Below, one piece after another: positions 1-11,700 of a stretch of DNA of 64,000 nt. Under the pieces are notes generated by a model. It was not told the origin of the DNA and ran no database searches. It saw nothing but the letters and a program-made list of their open reading frames with translations. This stretch comes from Tetracentron sinense (taxonomy: Eukaryota > Streptophyta > Magnoliopsida > Trochodendrales > Trochodendraceae). The stretch is from assembly GCA_015143295.1 (NCBI GenBank), contig CM026570.1, forward strand, positions 11,556,047-11,620,046, written 5' to 3'. Within the stretch, counting starts at the first letter, position 1, and every line of letters starts with the position of its first letter. The translations under genes and the position numbers were made by a program.

Positions 1-1840
1 TCCTTTATCTCCTTTGCTCTTTATTATTGTAACTAAAGCCCTCGGTAGGATGATTCGTTAGGCAGCAACGGTGGCTTGGGAGGGATTTTTGGTGGGTAGC
101 CCGTCAGTTACGATTTCGCATCTCTAGTTCACGAACGACATTTTGCTTTTTTGCGGGACTTCGGTTAGGCAACTCACTTATATTCGGTGTCTTTTCAGAT
201 GCTATGAAGCAGTTTCTAGTTTGAAGATTAATTTTCAGAAGAGTAAGATTTTTGTTGTTGGAGAGGTACCTAATTAGGAGGCCTTGGCTCTCTGCCTAGG
301 GTATAAGACCGGTGTGCTTCCAACCAGGTACTTAGGTCTCCCGGTTGGGGGCGACTTTCAACTCGAAGCGGATTTGGGACCCAATCATTGAGAGGTTTCA
401 TAAGCGTTTGTAAGGTTGGAAGTCCACTCTCCTTTCTAAAGCTGGTAGGCTCACTTTGTTGAAGAGTATCATTTGCAATCTTCCAACTTTTTTCCTATCG
501 TTGTTTAAAATTCCGACTGCCATTGCGGCCAAATTGGAGAGGTTACAGCGGGATTTTTTGTGGAACGAGAAGGTGGTGGTCAAAAAGATGCATCTTGTGA
601 GGTGGAAATGGGTTTGTCAACCTAAAGAGAAGAGGGGCTTAGCGTTTGGAAAATGCGGTTAGTTAACAAGGCTTTGTTGGGGAAATGGTTGTAGAGATTT
701 GAGATCGAGTGAGACAGTTTGTGGAGAGCAATTATCATGGCACGACATGGGAGTAGAGATGGTTGGGAGCCTAGGCCGCCTAGGGGTCCTCATGGGGTAG
801 GCCTTTGGAAAGTTATAGTGTCGGGTTGGGCTAAGTTTGTTAAGCATACGCGCATTGTGATTGGGAATGGGGTGGATGTCAAGTTCTGGATGGATTCCTA
901 GTGCGGTCCCTCTCCCCTGACGCAGGTCTTCCCCACTTTCTTCTCCTCAGCCACGGATAAGATGGCCTCAATTGCGGATATGATTGATAGGGGATCAGGT
1001 TTAGGGGTTTGGAGCCCTACTTTTAAGTGGTCGTTGAATGACTGGGAGGTTCAGGATTTTGCTACTTTCTTGGGTATGCTAGAATTGGTGTGTGTTGATG
1101 CGTCTTCAAAGGATCGTCATGTATGGGCCGGCAATTCCAAAGGGTTATTCTCCGTTAAATCTTTTTTGCAGGTGGCAAATCCAGGTCCCCCTTCGACTTT
1201 CCCCCACCTAATGGTTTGGTTCTCAGGAGTACCTTCAAAGGTTTCTTTTTTCCTGTGGTCGGCTTTTTTGGACAAGATTTCGACCCTCAACAATCTGAGA
1301 AAACGAGGTTCGAGTCTTCCTAATCAGTGTTTTTTGTGCTTGTTGGAGGAGGAAGCAGTTGACCACCTATTTTTGCATTGCCCTTTTGCGAGGAGGCTCT
1401 GGATGCATTATCTTCTTCAACTTGGGGTGGCTAGAGTCTTCCCTTCTTCTTTTTAGGGTCTTTTATCTAGTTGGCTTTGAATTTCGATAGAGAGCCCATT
1501 TGATCTCATTTAGGCCTCCCTTCCGGGAGTGGTTTCGCGGTCCTTGTGGAAGGAACGGAATAGGAGGGTGTTCGATAATTCTTCTATGCCCATTGAAAGA
1601 GTGTGCTCCCGCTCGCCGAGTTTATTGCGTGACTGGATCTCTACGAAAGCTGATGTGGTGGAGATAGGGTTCGATGGGCTGATTTCCTAGATGTAGCAGG
1701 GGGATTGTTGTGTTGGGCTGGTGTTGGTTTGTTGTTGGTAGCTAGTTTTCTATTTGCTCACTCTGTTGCTTTGTTGATTCACTATTGCTGAATCTGTTTT
1801 TGTTGTTTTTTAATAAATTGCATTTACCGATTTAAAAAAA
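1..1840 (+). mobile_element. LINE (L1-type) retrotransposon, 3' part, degenerate
   Basis: The left edge opens inside a reverse transcriptase: the first 250 bases read as the conserved RT stretch PLSPLLFIIV followed by a decayed catalytic box (FTND where FADD is usual). The RT thumb (YLGLPVG, about 325-350) follows, and then a zinc-finger RVT region at 962-1456 with the cysteine/histidine series CFLCLLEEEAVDHLFLHCPF. Several stops and frame changes show it is dead. The 3' end is marked by a short A-run after the motif CATTTACCGATTT near 1815-1840, the same kind of terminus seen in the other LINEs of this window. The 5' part lies outside the window. It lies downstream of the last visible exon of the ankyrin gene, probably in its next intron. 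Confidence 0.85.
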
Positions 1841-2388
1841 CGCTATAATTTAGTTTTAGCCATTCGAGCCAAATTTCAGCTTCCAAATTTTGAGGATTTT
1901 TTCGAATCTTAAGGGCTCATAGTACAGTTTTGCCTCAGTACCCACAATATCTACTGCTGAGAGTGTTGCTACATCTTGGACCAGATGACTACCAATGTTA
2001 TGAGTGTGAGTATACATAATGGTACAATTGTCAGCCTAGTCAGGATAGAGGTGACATCGAATGATGCAGCATCCAGCATCACAAACAGTTTCAAGTTTAT
2101 CAGAGGTGGAGAAAGAAGAATAAGGCTCACGTGTCACTTCGGGACTGATGATTTGGGGCATTGAAGACCTCATGTGCACATATGGCTCATTAGAAAGACC
2201 CTACATTGGGAATGTGTGCATATGGGCTGGTTTAGTATGATTTACATTTATTAGGAGAAACTCAGAAAGCCCAATGGGCTGAGTTTTTACAAGGGAATGG
2301 ATCCTTTCATTAATTTGGTTATTTTAGTTTTTTCATTAGTTTCGATAGTCTAGTCTCTTTATTAGTTTGGTTATTTTAGTCTTTCAAC
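1841..2388. other. Non-coding stretch between LINE and MITE, nothing recognised
   Basis: No splice-flanked coding exon, RNA gene or repeat structure was recognised. It is probably intron sequence of the ankyrin gene whose later exons lie left of the window. Confidence 0.4.
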
Positions 2389-2817
2389 CATAGTTCGAAA
2401 ACTCAGCCAAGTTCCTCGACTGAATTTCGAGTCGAGTCGCCTAAAAACTCGAAGGAGACGCTATTTGCCAAGTTACTTCTGTGACTCGGTCGAGTTTAGC
2501 CGAGTTTTTCCACTCGCCAGACTAGGTCAAGTTACAAAATGATATTTTCATCATACGTTAAAACCTAAACTCGAACGTCGCATTGTTTTTACATCATATT
2601 TTTTCCTCGCATTGTTTTTGCATCATATTTTTTTGGGTCTACAAAGACAACCAACTACGAGTTCTATTAAACATAGTTTTAGGTTTGAGGTTATAAAACC
2701 AATGTACTTTAAGTTCTTTTAACCTTTCAAGTAATAACATATATATTCCGAGTTGGACCGAGTCGAGTTTTTTTCGAGTATTCCGAGTTACTCGACCCGA
2801 CAGGTTTTTGAACCATG
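2389..2817. repeat. hAT-like MITE with imperfect 8-bp target duplication
   Basis: The 429-bp element starts CATAGTTCGAAAACTC and ends GGTTTTTGAACCATG, which are imperfect terminal inverted repeats. It is flanked by CTTTCAAC (2381-2388) and CTTTTAAC (2818-2825), 7 of 8 matching, the target size of the hAT superfamily. The interior is rich in CTCGAGTCGAG-like words. There is no coding capacity. Confidence 0.6.
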
Positions 2818-2825
2818 CTTTTAAC

Positions 2826-3838
2826 AATTAGTATGTCATGGGAGTGATTCCTTAACAGTTCTAAGGTATGTTCTTGATCTTTTATTTCTTCTTCTCCTTT
2901 ATTTCTGTTTTTTCTTCTTGAAACCCTAATCTTCCAAACCCTAGCCCTCTCATTAGTGCCGCAGCCCTCCTTGAAGCATTCCTATTGCTACCATCCCACT
3001 GTACACCACCATAGCTACTGCCACAGCTCCAGATAACAGCCTGAGCCACTGCTGTAGCCCTCCTTGTGCCTATTCCATAGCCCTTACAGACAATTCCCTT
3101 GACTGCCGCAAGTCCCATACCGCCTTCCCTTGCTGCCCCTCTATCCTGACCCTTCGACTGCTCCTATCCACAGCCTTGCTGTCTCAGCCATACAGCCCTG
3201 GTTTCCTATTGCAGAATTCTTAACCCCATTCTTGATACCACATCATCCTATAACCCTGAAAAAACAGCAACCCTCCTCCAATTTTAAAACCCTAATCCTA
3301 TACAGCCCCTTGAAATCCTAGAAACGATTAGAAAATCTTCATTTAATTAAGAGCTAATCCCTAAGCTTGTGGAAGCATACACTTCCATATAACCCTCAAA
3401 TATAATTGAGGGTCGTATTGTAGGTTTGTGACGTGACCTCGAATCTTTATAAAATTGCTCTCTTGAATAATTATTTGTGATAGGAATATTATTTTATGAT
3501 TTTTCTTATTATTGTTAATCCAATCTTGATCTCAGCAGTCAGCACACTAGATTTTAGGCCATTTGTCATACATCATCGAGCCTCTGGATAACTCTATGTG
3601 GCTCTCATCCATCGAGAGAGTGAGCTAGGTAACCTTGACCAAGACATTTTTACCCTTGTTTTAATTATCAAATTTACCAAAGCTAAGGGTAATTTAGTCT
3701 TTGTGTAGGGGATCAATCATTAAATGTGGGAGATAAGAAGTATAATTAACCCTTATATTAAATAAAATGGTATTCAATACATTGGGTTAAAAAAGACTAG
3801 TGAATGTTACCAAGTTCACTAGTCTTGGTGAACACTAA

Positions 3839-3878
<40 letters not shown>

Positions 3879-3928
3879 AGGATTTTAGGAAACAACACTG
3901 AACAGTGAATAGCAAAATGCGTTCTTAC
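2826..3928. other. Intron-like sequence without recognised genes
   Basis: This stretch lies directly 3' of the last visible ankyrin exon (minus strand). I searched for the next conserved ankyrin exon and did not see it. The short open frames at 2882-3118 and 3130-3321 are unconserved and lack convincing splice context. The only feature is the AT microsatellite listed separately. Confidence 0.4.
3841..3876. repeat. (AT)18 microsatellite
   Basis: A perfect AT dinucleotide run of 36 bases lies in the intron just downstream of ankyrin exon 5 (minus strand). It is a likely polymorphic marker. Confidence 0.95.
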
Positions 3929-4985
3929 ATCAGCATTGTGTTCTAACAAAATCTTCACAGCATCTTGTTGACCATGACCAGCAGCCCAAAGCAGAGGGGT
4001 ACCAGCATCACTTTGTGAATCCACATCAACCCCTTTAGAAAGTAAGAACCACAGCAACTCAATATGTCCTGCAAGCATTCACTTATCTAAAACAGTGAGC
4101 ATGGATTATGAATGTGGGAATTGAAAAAAAAAAAAGAGCATGAAATACAATGTAGTAAGGTTAGCTTCTCCCATGATCAAGTTTGCAAATCACTTTGGTT
4201 ACCCATGTAACAAAGTATGGTTCTTTGAACCAGGTATATCGTGCAAACAATTGAGTTCCAGTTTCCCAATGTTCAGTACAAAAAAAAATCCAACAAATTG
4301 TGGATATAATCATAAGCATTTGACACACTATGAGCAGTACTTACAATAGTATAGCATCTACTGTAGTTAGAAATAGCCTACATAAGTGAATGCACATGCA
4401 ATGTGGAGGAGCTCCTGGACCCAAGAGAGGAGGGCTGCGCTGCAGCCGCTATTGCAAAACTAAGGCTCTAGCAGTCATCAGTGTTTCTTGAGCCCCTCGA
4501 GGCTAGGCATTTCAAACGCTCTTAGGCACATAAAAAAATGTGCATACACATGAGGCAGTGCCTCATATTTTAGTGAATAAAAAGGCATCAACCTCATGCA
4601 TATCACATTCTTTTAAAATAGAAAGTCAGAGGTGTGTCATGTGAGCAATAATATGATATGAGTAGATACAACCTGAACTCATTTTTTTCCCATTTTAAAA
4701 TTTTCTCTCAAACAAGAGGTCCAAATAATTAAACCTAACTGTAAGCACCCAATTTTGCATCCATGTAGAGCCTACATGACCTTCTGTGACCCCTATCAGA
4801 TAGTCACCCTAACTTATTGTGAAAATACTAAAATTCCATTATTCTTTTTTATAAATTCACCAAAATGTCTCGATAAAGTGACCAAAATATCCCTGCCACG
4901 AGGTACAAAAATCTTTGAAAATAATATTTAATCTTGTATCAAAAAAGGCTTTTAAAAAAAATTCTGGAAAATGAATTATTTTGTA

Positions 4986-5019
<34 letters not shown>

Positions 5020-5745
5020 GTGCAAATAAGTTAAAGGGGAGCATTTTTTGTAATTTGTAAAAGGGGGTTTTTTTCGCAAAAGACCATCATCTTCATCTTC
5101 ATCTTCAAAACGTAAGAGCCATTCAGGCCTTTTTTTTGGGAGGGAGGTCTTTTCCATTCTTTTAATGGGTAATTAACCTCTAGGTTTTAGAGAATCCTAT
5201 AAGGACTCTCTTTCGCCCCTCTAAATCTATATACATGGAGTATGGGGAGTTCTCTAGGGACGGTTTTGTTTGCAAAAAAAGTTCTCTCAAACACACAAAC
5301 ATGGAAATTGGAACGAGCAACTCTGTTTTCGAAAAAATTCTCTCAAGACACACTTACGGAACCAGCAACACACAGCCTGCACCCTTTATCCATCTCATCT
5401 CCCTCATGCATGCTCAACTCTCTTACTCTCACGGACTCTCCTTCATGATCTCTCAAGACCTCTCTCTCATAGCTTAATATCATCTCTCATTCTCTCTCAA
5501 GGCCACTCTTTCAGCATAACCTTGATGAATTCTGATCTTGGAAGGTAATAGTCGTAGCAGGATTTTTGCCAAAAAAACAGCTAGGGAAAGTTTTGTTTTT
5601 AGGAGAAAGATTATGGTCTTTCTGAAAAAGTACCCCCCATTTTACAAATTACAAAAATGAACCCCTCCATAATAGTGCTGTTTTCAATAACATTTAAAAA
5701 AAAGACATTTGTGGAGGCTTACCAATCAATATTTATATATATATT

Positions 5746-5779
<34 letters not shown>

Positions 5780-8700
5780 TATAGGAAAATGAAACAAATT
5801 CTCTCCACATATGGAAGACAGGTCATCTTGTCAACCAAACCTATGCAGTGGATAATTGTAACCAAGAAAAGGCAGCAGACCTATTCCAGCGGCATGATGC
5901 AGAGCAGTGGCCCCTAAGTCACTGGAAGCAGTGGGATTGGCACCACACTCAACAAGATATCTGGCAGTGTCAGCATGCCCTTGCCGAGCAGCATGAAGAA
6001 GAGGAGTCTCGCCTGTAAAGCAATAATGATTTTCATAAGATAAGTAAAGATCACCTCATACTAGTACAATTGAGCTTCACCCAGAAATGTCTTGTGCTGC
6101 ATGCCATCTTAAGCTTGGCATGCTATTAAACTGGGGTAAACATATTAGTAGGCCTTGTTGTCTCTTCTAGAGTCTAAATAATGATAAAGTCATAAAGATG
6201 AGGCAAGCCAATTTTAAAATCAATTTCCCAAATCGAACAAGAAGCCGTCCATGATAATAATAATAAAAATATTCCCTTCATAAAGAATATGAGTGCTGCT
6301 AGAAGTTCATATATTTGATGAAATTGGCATTGGCCATGAAGAAGAAAAAGAGAACAAAAACAGAAAGAGGAAACGAAACCATAAGTGATCATTAATGTTC
6401 CTGCCTTCTTATCTTTTATTTTTCACTTTTTATTTTTGATCGGAAAATCAGAAATTGGAACAATAAGTGATCATTAATGTTCTCACTTCATTTTTTTTTT
6501 TATCAGTAAATAATAAATCATATTAAAAGAAAGAGAGAATTTTGATCACCTCATATCTTTTATTACGGGGTCGCCAAACTAAAACAATACAAGGGAAAAA
6601 GACAACATTGTTATTAAGGGCTAGCTAAAACATATACAATTAACGAAGTTAGAAGAATCAGTCACCACTTTGCAGTTAGATGAGACGTTAGACAACATTC
6701 TGATCACCGTCGGAGCAAAGGTTTTTAGACATAAACCATAGGAAACCTCCTACAAGTCGCTTTTCAGCAACAAAATCTAGCTGAAAGCACTAGATTCAAG
6801 AAAATCTGTCAAGTACTCTTGTTATTGTTACATTTCATAGCCCCTTACACCCTTAGGCCTTAATATAGACCTCTTAACAACCATCCTAATAATAACATGC
6901 ATTGGAAACAAAAGTTTTTTTACTCCAGTCAGCCTAAAAGACCCAAATATTCAATTCCCTATGCAACTAACTTAAAACATATACTATAGTCAACGTGGAA
7001 GACTGCAACACTTACTTTTTCCTGTGTAACTAATTTACCTTGAACTTACTCATCTAGAACTCATAAGAAACTTTGGAAATTGAAAGTCAACGCACTATCA
7101 TTGTTTGACCAAAATCAGTAACCTTTCAGTTGCTTAATGATGGCCTTCTGCTGATCTTGATCAAACTAAAACACTTCCAATAAATTCTCCAAGCTTCTAT
7201 ATATTCAAAAATCAGTCTAATCCAACAGTCAAATATTTAAAAAAAACAGCGTAGCTGTCACATTTGTATTCCTCTTCTTAGATTTAGGAATAGCATTATG
7301 TAATGTGTTTACATCAACAATTCATAATCACACTCCCCCTCAAGCTGGTGCATAAATGATATCTATACTATATGGTAATAGTATATACTATGCAAATAGG
7401 GTACCTACTTGGCATATCCCATTGCTCTCCATTCTCATTCGGTTGATGTCAAGTCATTTGTTTACTAAGACAAATAAAATACATCATTCGCTTACTTGGA
7501 CCAATAAAAAAACAAGCCCTACAAAGTGGGTCCCACTAAATAGAGTTGTCATAATTAATTATGTAAGGGATAAAATTCGTAAAAATGAGTAAAAAGAAGG
7601 GGTAAAATAGGAATTTCTCATGCTAACAAATTCTAACAATTTAGCCGACATAAGCCCACTTGGGCTATGTGCTGGCTCTCTTGAGTGTTGTCTGACAGGT
7701 GACCTCATCATGACTACACAAGTCATGATGACTCCGAATGCCTATAAATAAGCAAGAATCACCAGAAAGAATAGAAAGATGGTGTGGAAGGCAAGAGAGG
7801 AAATAAAGGGCAGAAGAAGAAGAGGAAGAAGGAGATCTGAGAAGCTTGAGTCATTCACACCCCTACCCCGAAGGGCTATGCAGGCGGCCACTCACCTGAT
7901 TCTCTCATTTTCTTTTGGTGTTATCCGGCTACTTGATGCTCTTTATGGCCTCACAATCTATTATGGTCACCGGGTTCTCTCAAATAGGCCATGAATAGTG
8001 CCAAATCCGTTGTCGCATTGTCTGTTATGAATAGTGCTGAGCTCGTTGTCCGTTGTGAGTTGCACAAGGTACCCGTTGTCTGATGCACAACGTATATGTT
8101 GTCTGAGCTACGTTGTCTGTGCCTTATCCGAGCTACGTTGTCAGAGCTACGTTGCCCGAGCTACGTTGTATGTGCCTTATCCGAGTTATGTTGTCTGAGC
8201 TACGTTGTCTGTGCCTTATCCGAGCTATGTTGTCTGAGCTACGTTGTATGTGCCTTATCCGAGCTATGTTGTCTGAGCTATGTTGTCTGAGCTACGTTGT
8301 ATGTGCCTTATCCGAGCTATGTTGTCTGAGCTACGTTGTCTGAGCCATATTCTTTGTGCCTCCTGAGTTACAATCTCCAGAGCATAACACCAGAGCTCGT
8401 CCTCAAGCGCATATACCTAGTGACCTCACGATAAGTATCTCTATACTATTATGTTCATATGTTCATGTGCTTGTGCCTTATACTGACTTTATCATCGGAG
8501 CTTATTTCAGGGTGCACACCCGCCCCCTCAGACTCATTCACAGGTGGAGTTTTGCTATCATTCCTCTACCAGCAAAGCAGCTACAGACGTGTGGCATGTA
8601 CGAGATTTTTCCCTTTCAAATTATATTAAATGTAACCCTCTCTCTCCCCTATTCGTTTCCCCAATGAAACCTCTCTCTCCCCTCCCTTCACTCTCTCAAC

Positions 8701-11700
8701 CCTTTATCTCCGTACAAATCCTCTTCCAAAGAACCAACAAAGACAAGTCCTATCAAAGTGGGTCCCACTAAATAGATTTTCATAACTAATTATATTAAAT
8801 GTAACCCTCTCTCTCTCATATTCGTTTGTCCAAGGAAACCTCTCTCTCTCCTCCCTTTTACTCTCTCGAGTCTCCCTACACTTCCTCTTCCAAAGAACTT
8901 ATCCACCTCTTGCCATTCTCTCCAATTTTTTTACTAATAACCTAAACCCTAGAGAATGAAAGGTCATCACTTTCATTGGAGATGAGAGGATCAAGGAATC
9001 TCCTCCATCCATTGGACTTCCCAACCACCCATCTCTACATCACCTATACACCTCATTCAATTTCCTCTCACGTTCCACATTTTAATACTGGCACTTGCTT
9101 CCTCCCTTCTTCAACAAAGGTCTTACAGGGTTTCATTGTTTTAGCCTTTTAGGGATCTTTTCTAGAGATTCCTATGATTTCCCAAAAAGAGGCTCTAGTT
9201 TCTCTGAGCTCTTAGAAAGAGATGTATGGGTGATGTAGAGATGGATGGTTAGGAAGTTCAATGGATGAAGGAGATTCTTTGATCCTCTATCCAATTGAAG
9301 GAATGACCTTTCATTCTCTAGGGTTCTGGTTATTAATTTAAAAAATGGAGAAAATGCCAAGAGGTGGATAAATTCTTTGGAAGAGGAAGTGTAGGGAGAC
9401 AAAGGATCGAGAGAGCAAAAGGGAGGGAGAGAGGAGACATTTAATATAATTAATTAAGACAACTCTATTTAGTAGGACCCACTTTAATAGGGCTTGTCTT
9501 TATTGGTTCTTTGGAAGAAGAAGTGTAGGGAGAAAAAGGTCGAGAAAGTAAAAGGGAGGGGAGAGAAAGGTTTCCTTGGGGAAACAAATAGGGACGAGAG
9601 ATTGTTATATTTAAAATAATTAATTATAACAACTCTATTTATTGGGAACCCCCTTTAATAGGGCTTGTTTTTTATTGATTCAAGTAAGCGAATAATGTAT
9701 TTTAGTTGTTCAAGTAAGCAGATGAAGAATGGACTATGGAGAACAATGGGATATGACACATAAGCACCTCTTTTTTTTTTTGATCTGTAAAAGATGTATA
9801 TATTTAAAAACAGTTTACAGAGAAGTAAACTAATTACAATCAGATGCAAACAACAATAGAACAGGTAAGAAAAGAAGAAAAAAAGATCAAGCAAGACTAT
9901 AACAAACTAACAAACAGCGATATTGTCTCCTCAAAACAATATGGTTTCCCGCACATCCTGACCCAAGTGATTTATGGAGCTCTAGTCCACAATCAGCTGA
10001 CGCACCCGGATCAGGATCCGATGATCTGGGAAAATTGAGTTGTCGAAAATATGCCTATTCCTCTCTTTCCAAATAAACCACGAGATAACAACGGGCAAAA
10101 TAGACCAAATTAGCTCCTTAGCACCCCCCCAAAGCCATCAACCGCTAACCAGATAAGAAGTTTAGAAAGGAAAAGGGGAAGACGCACTCACACCCAACCT
10201 AGCCAACAAGAAAGTCCAGAGCCGAAAGACAATCGGGCAATGCAGGAGCAAATCATTCACAGACTCTTCCGTAGTCATGCACAAATAGCAGCAATTAGCT
10301 AAGCTCCACCCTCGCCTCTTCAAGTGGTCCAAAGTAAGAATTTTATCTAATGCAGTAGACCAGAGGAATAAAGATACCTTAGAGGGAACATGGTTAGCCC
10401 AAATAGCCTTATGAGGAAATGAGCGCAAAGGTGGAGGGTCAAAGGATTGTAAGAGTGATCGCACTGAAAATCGACTGTTGTTGCTTCGTGACCAAACCCT
10501 ACAATCTCTAACATGGGATCTTGGGAAGAAGGAACATAACCTGGCCAAAAGCCTTTGCATCTCCTTAATTTCCCAATCGTTTAAATCCATCCTAAGTTTA
10601 GGGCACCAAACTGGATCGCTGCCTAACCTCTTGACACACTCAGCAATAAAGGGCCCTTTATGGGAGGCCAGAAGAAAAATGGAACGAATATCATCTCTAA
10701 GTCTTGACGGACCACACCAAACATCATTCCAAAACTGGATGTCGACCCCATTTCTCAGCTTAAACCTAGTGAAAGGCTCTAGGGGCGAAGCTACTCTCAT
10801 GATACATTTCCAAAGGCCCACCCTGTGGGGGGCCTGGGGGCCACTGACCTCCTTAGACATCCAAGGTGATGCTAGCCCATACTTGGCTACTATCACCTTC
10901 CGCCAAAGACTCTCACGCTCCTCACTGAACCGCCACACCCATTTACCCAGAAGTGCCTTGTTCACTGCACTAAAAGGAACACTGTTTAGGCCCCCATCCA
11001 CTAGCGGTTTGCAGATTTGGTGTCAATCTACCAAATGATATTTCCTATGGTGGTCTCGCCCATGCTAGAGAAAATTACGCTGGAGACGATCGATGGTCCT
11101 AGCGATGGACCTAAGAAATTAAAAGGTGGAGAGATAATAAGTTGGGAGACTCCTAAGTGTACTCTTAATGAGGGTCAACTTACCGCCTTTGGAGAGGTAC
11201 CTGGACTTACAACCTACAAGTCTCGCGGAGAATCTATCAATGACTGGGGCCCAAACGGATTTGGACTTGAAAGAAGCCCTCACGGGGAGCCCAAGGTAAG
11301 TACACGGGAGAGACCCTTTGCATAGTATATAGTCTAGATTTCCTCCCACATTCCACATTTTACATGTCTCTTGAATTTAGACTTTTCTCCCATGTCCAAA
11401 CCCTAACTTACTTACTTACCTTGATCTGGAAGGAGAGAGAGAAGAAATAAGAAGCAACGCGAAAGGGGTCGTCAATCAAAAAAACTCATCCTCATCTTTC
11501 TCTACGATTGAGTTCTCCACTTCACTTTGCATTACCCAAGATAATAGTAATATTTGTGCAACTCTCAATTGTAACACATAGTGCATGTTCTTAACACCGG
11601 CACTTGCTTCCTCAATTCTTCAACAAAGGTCTTATAGGGTTTCCTTGCTTTAGGGATCTTTTCTAGAGATTCTTAACGATTGCCTAAAAAGAGGCTCCAA

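Larger units (their letters stand above)
7400..9768. mobile_element. Foldback (long inverted repeat) element
   Basis: The two ends are inverted copies: GGTACCTACTTGGCATATCC at about 7400 pairs with the reverse complement of GGATATGACACATAAGCACC ending at 9768. Inside, the words CAAGCCC...AAAGTGGGTCCCACTAAATAGAGTTGT and CTTCCAAAGAAC recur twice in each arm, in opposite orientation. The arms converge near 9065 and 9205, leaving a loop of about 140 bp. The left arm was later enlarged by the solo LTR at 7562-8618. No transposase is encoded, so it is non-autonomous. It sits in ankyrin intron 3. Confidence 0.7.

Noticed and set aside
3130-3321. Possible small Pro-rich protein and the minus frame at 2882-3118 as ankyrin exons
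   Set aside because: Neither resembles the conserved continuation of the ankyrin/TPR family nor has matching splice phase.
5235-5548. Three overlapping frames with His/Ser/Leu-rich products
   Set aside because: CT-rich sequence within an intron; all three frames are open because of composition.
8096-8343. Repetitive Leu/Ser/Cys-rich open frames, and the regular array, as a gene or CRISPR array
   Set aside because: The frames come from a minisatellite inside a solo LTR; there are no unique spacers of constant size and this is a plant nuclear context.
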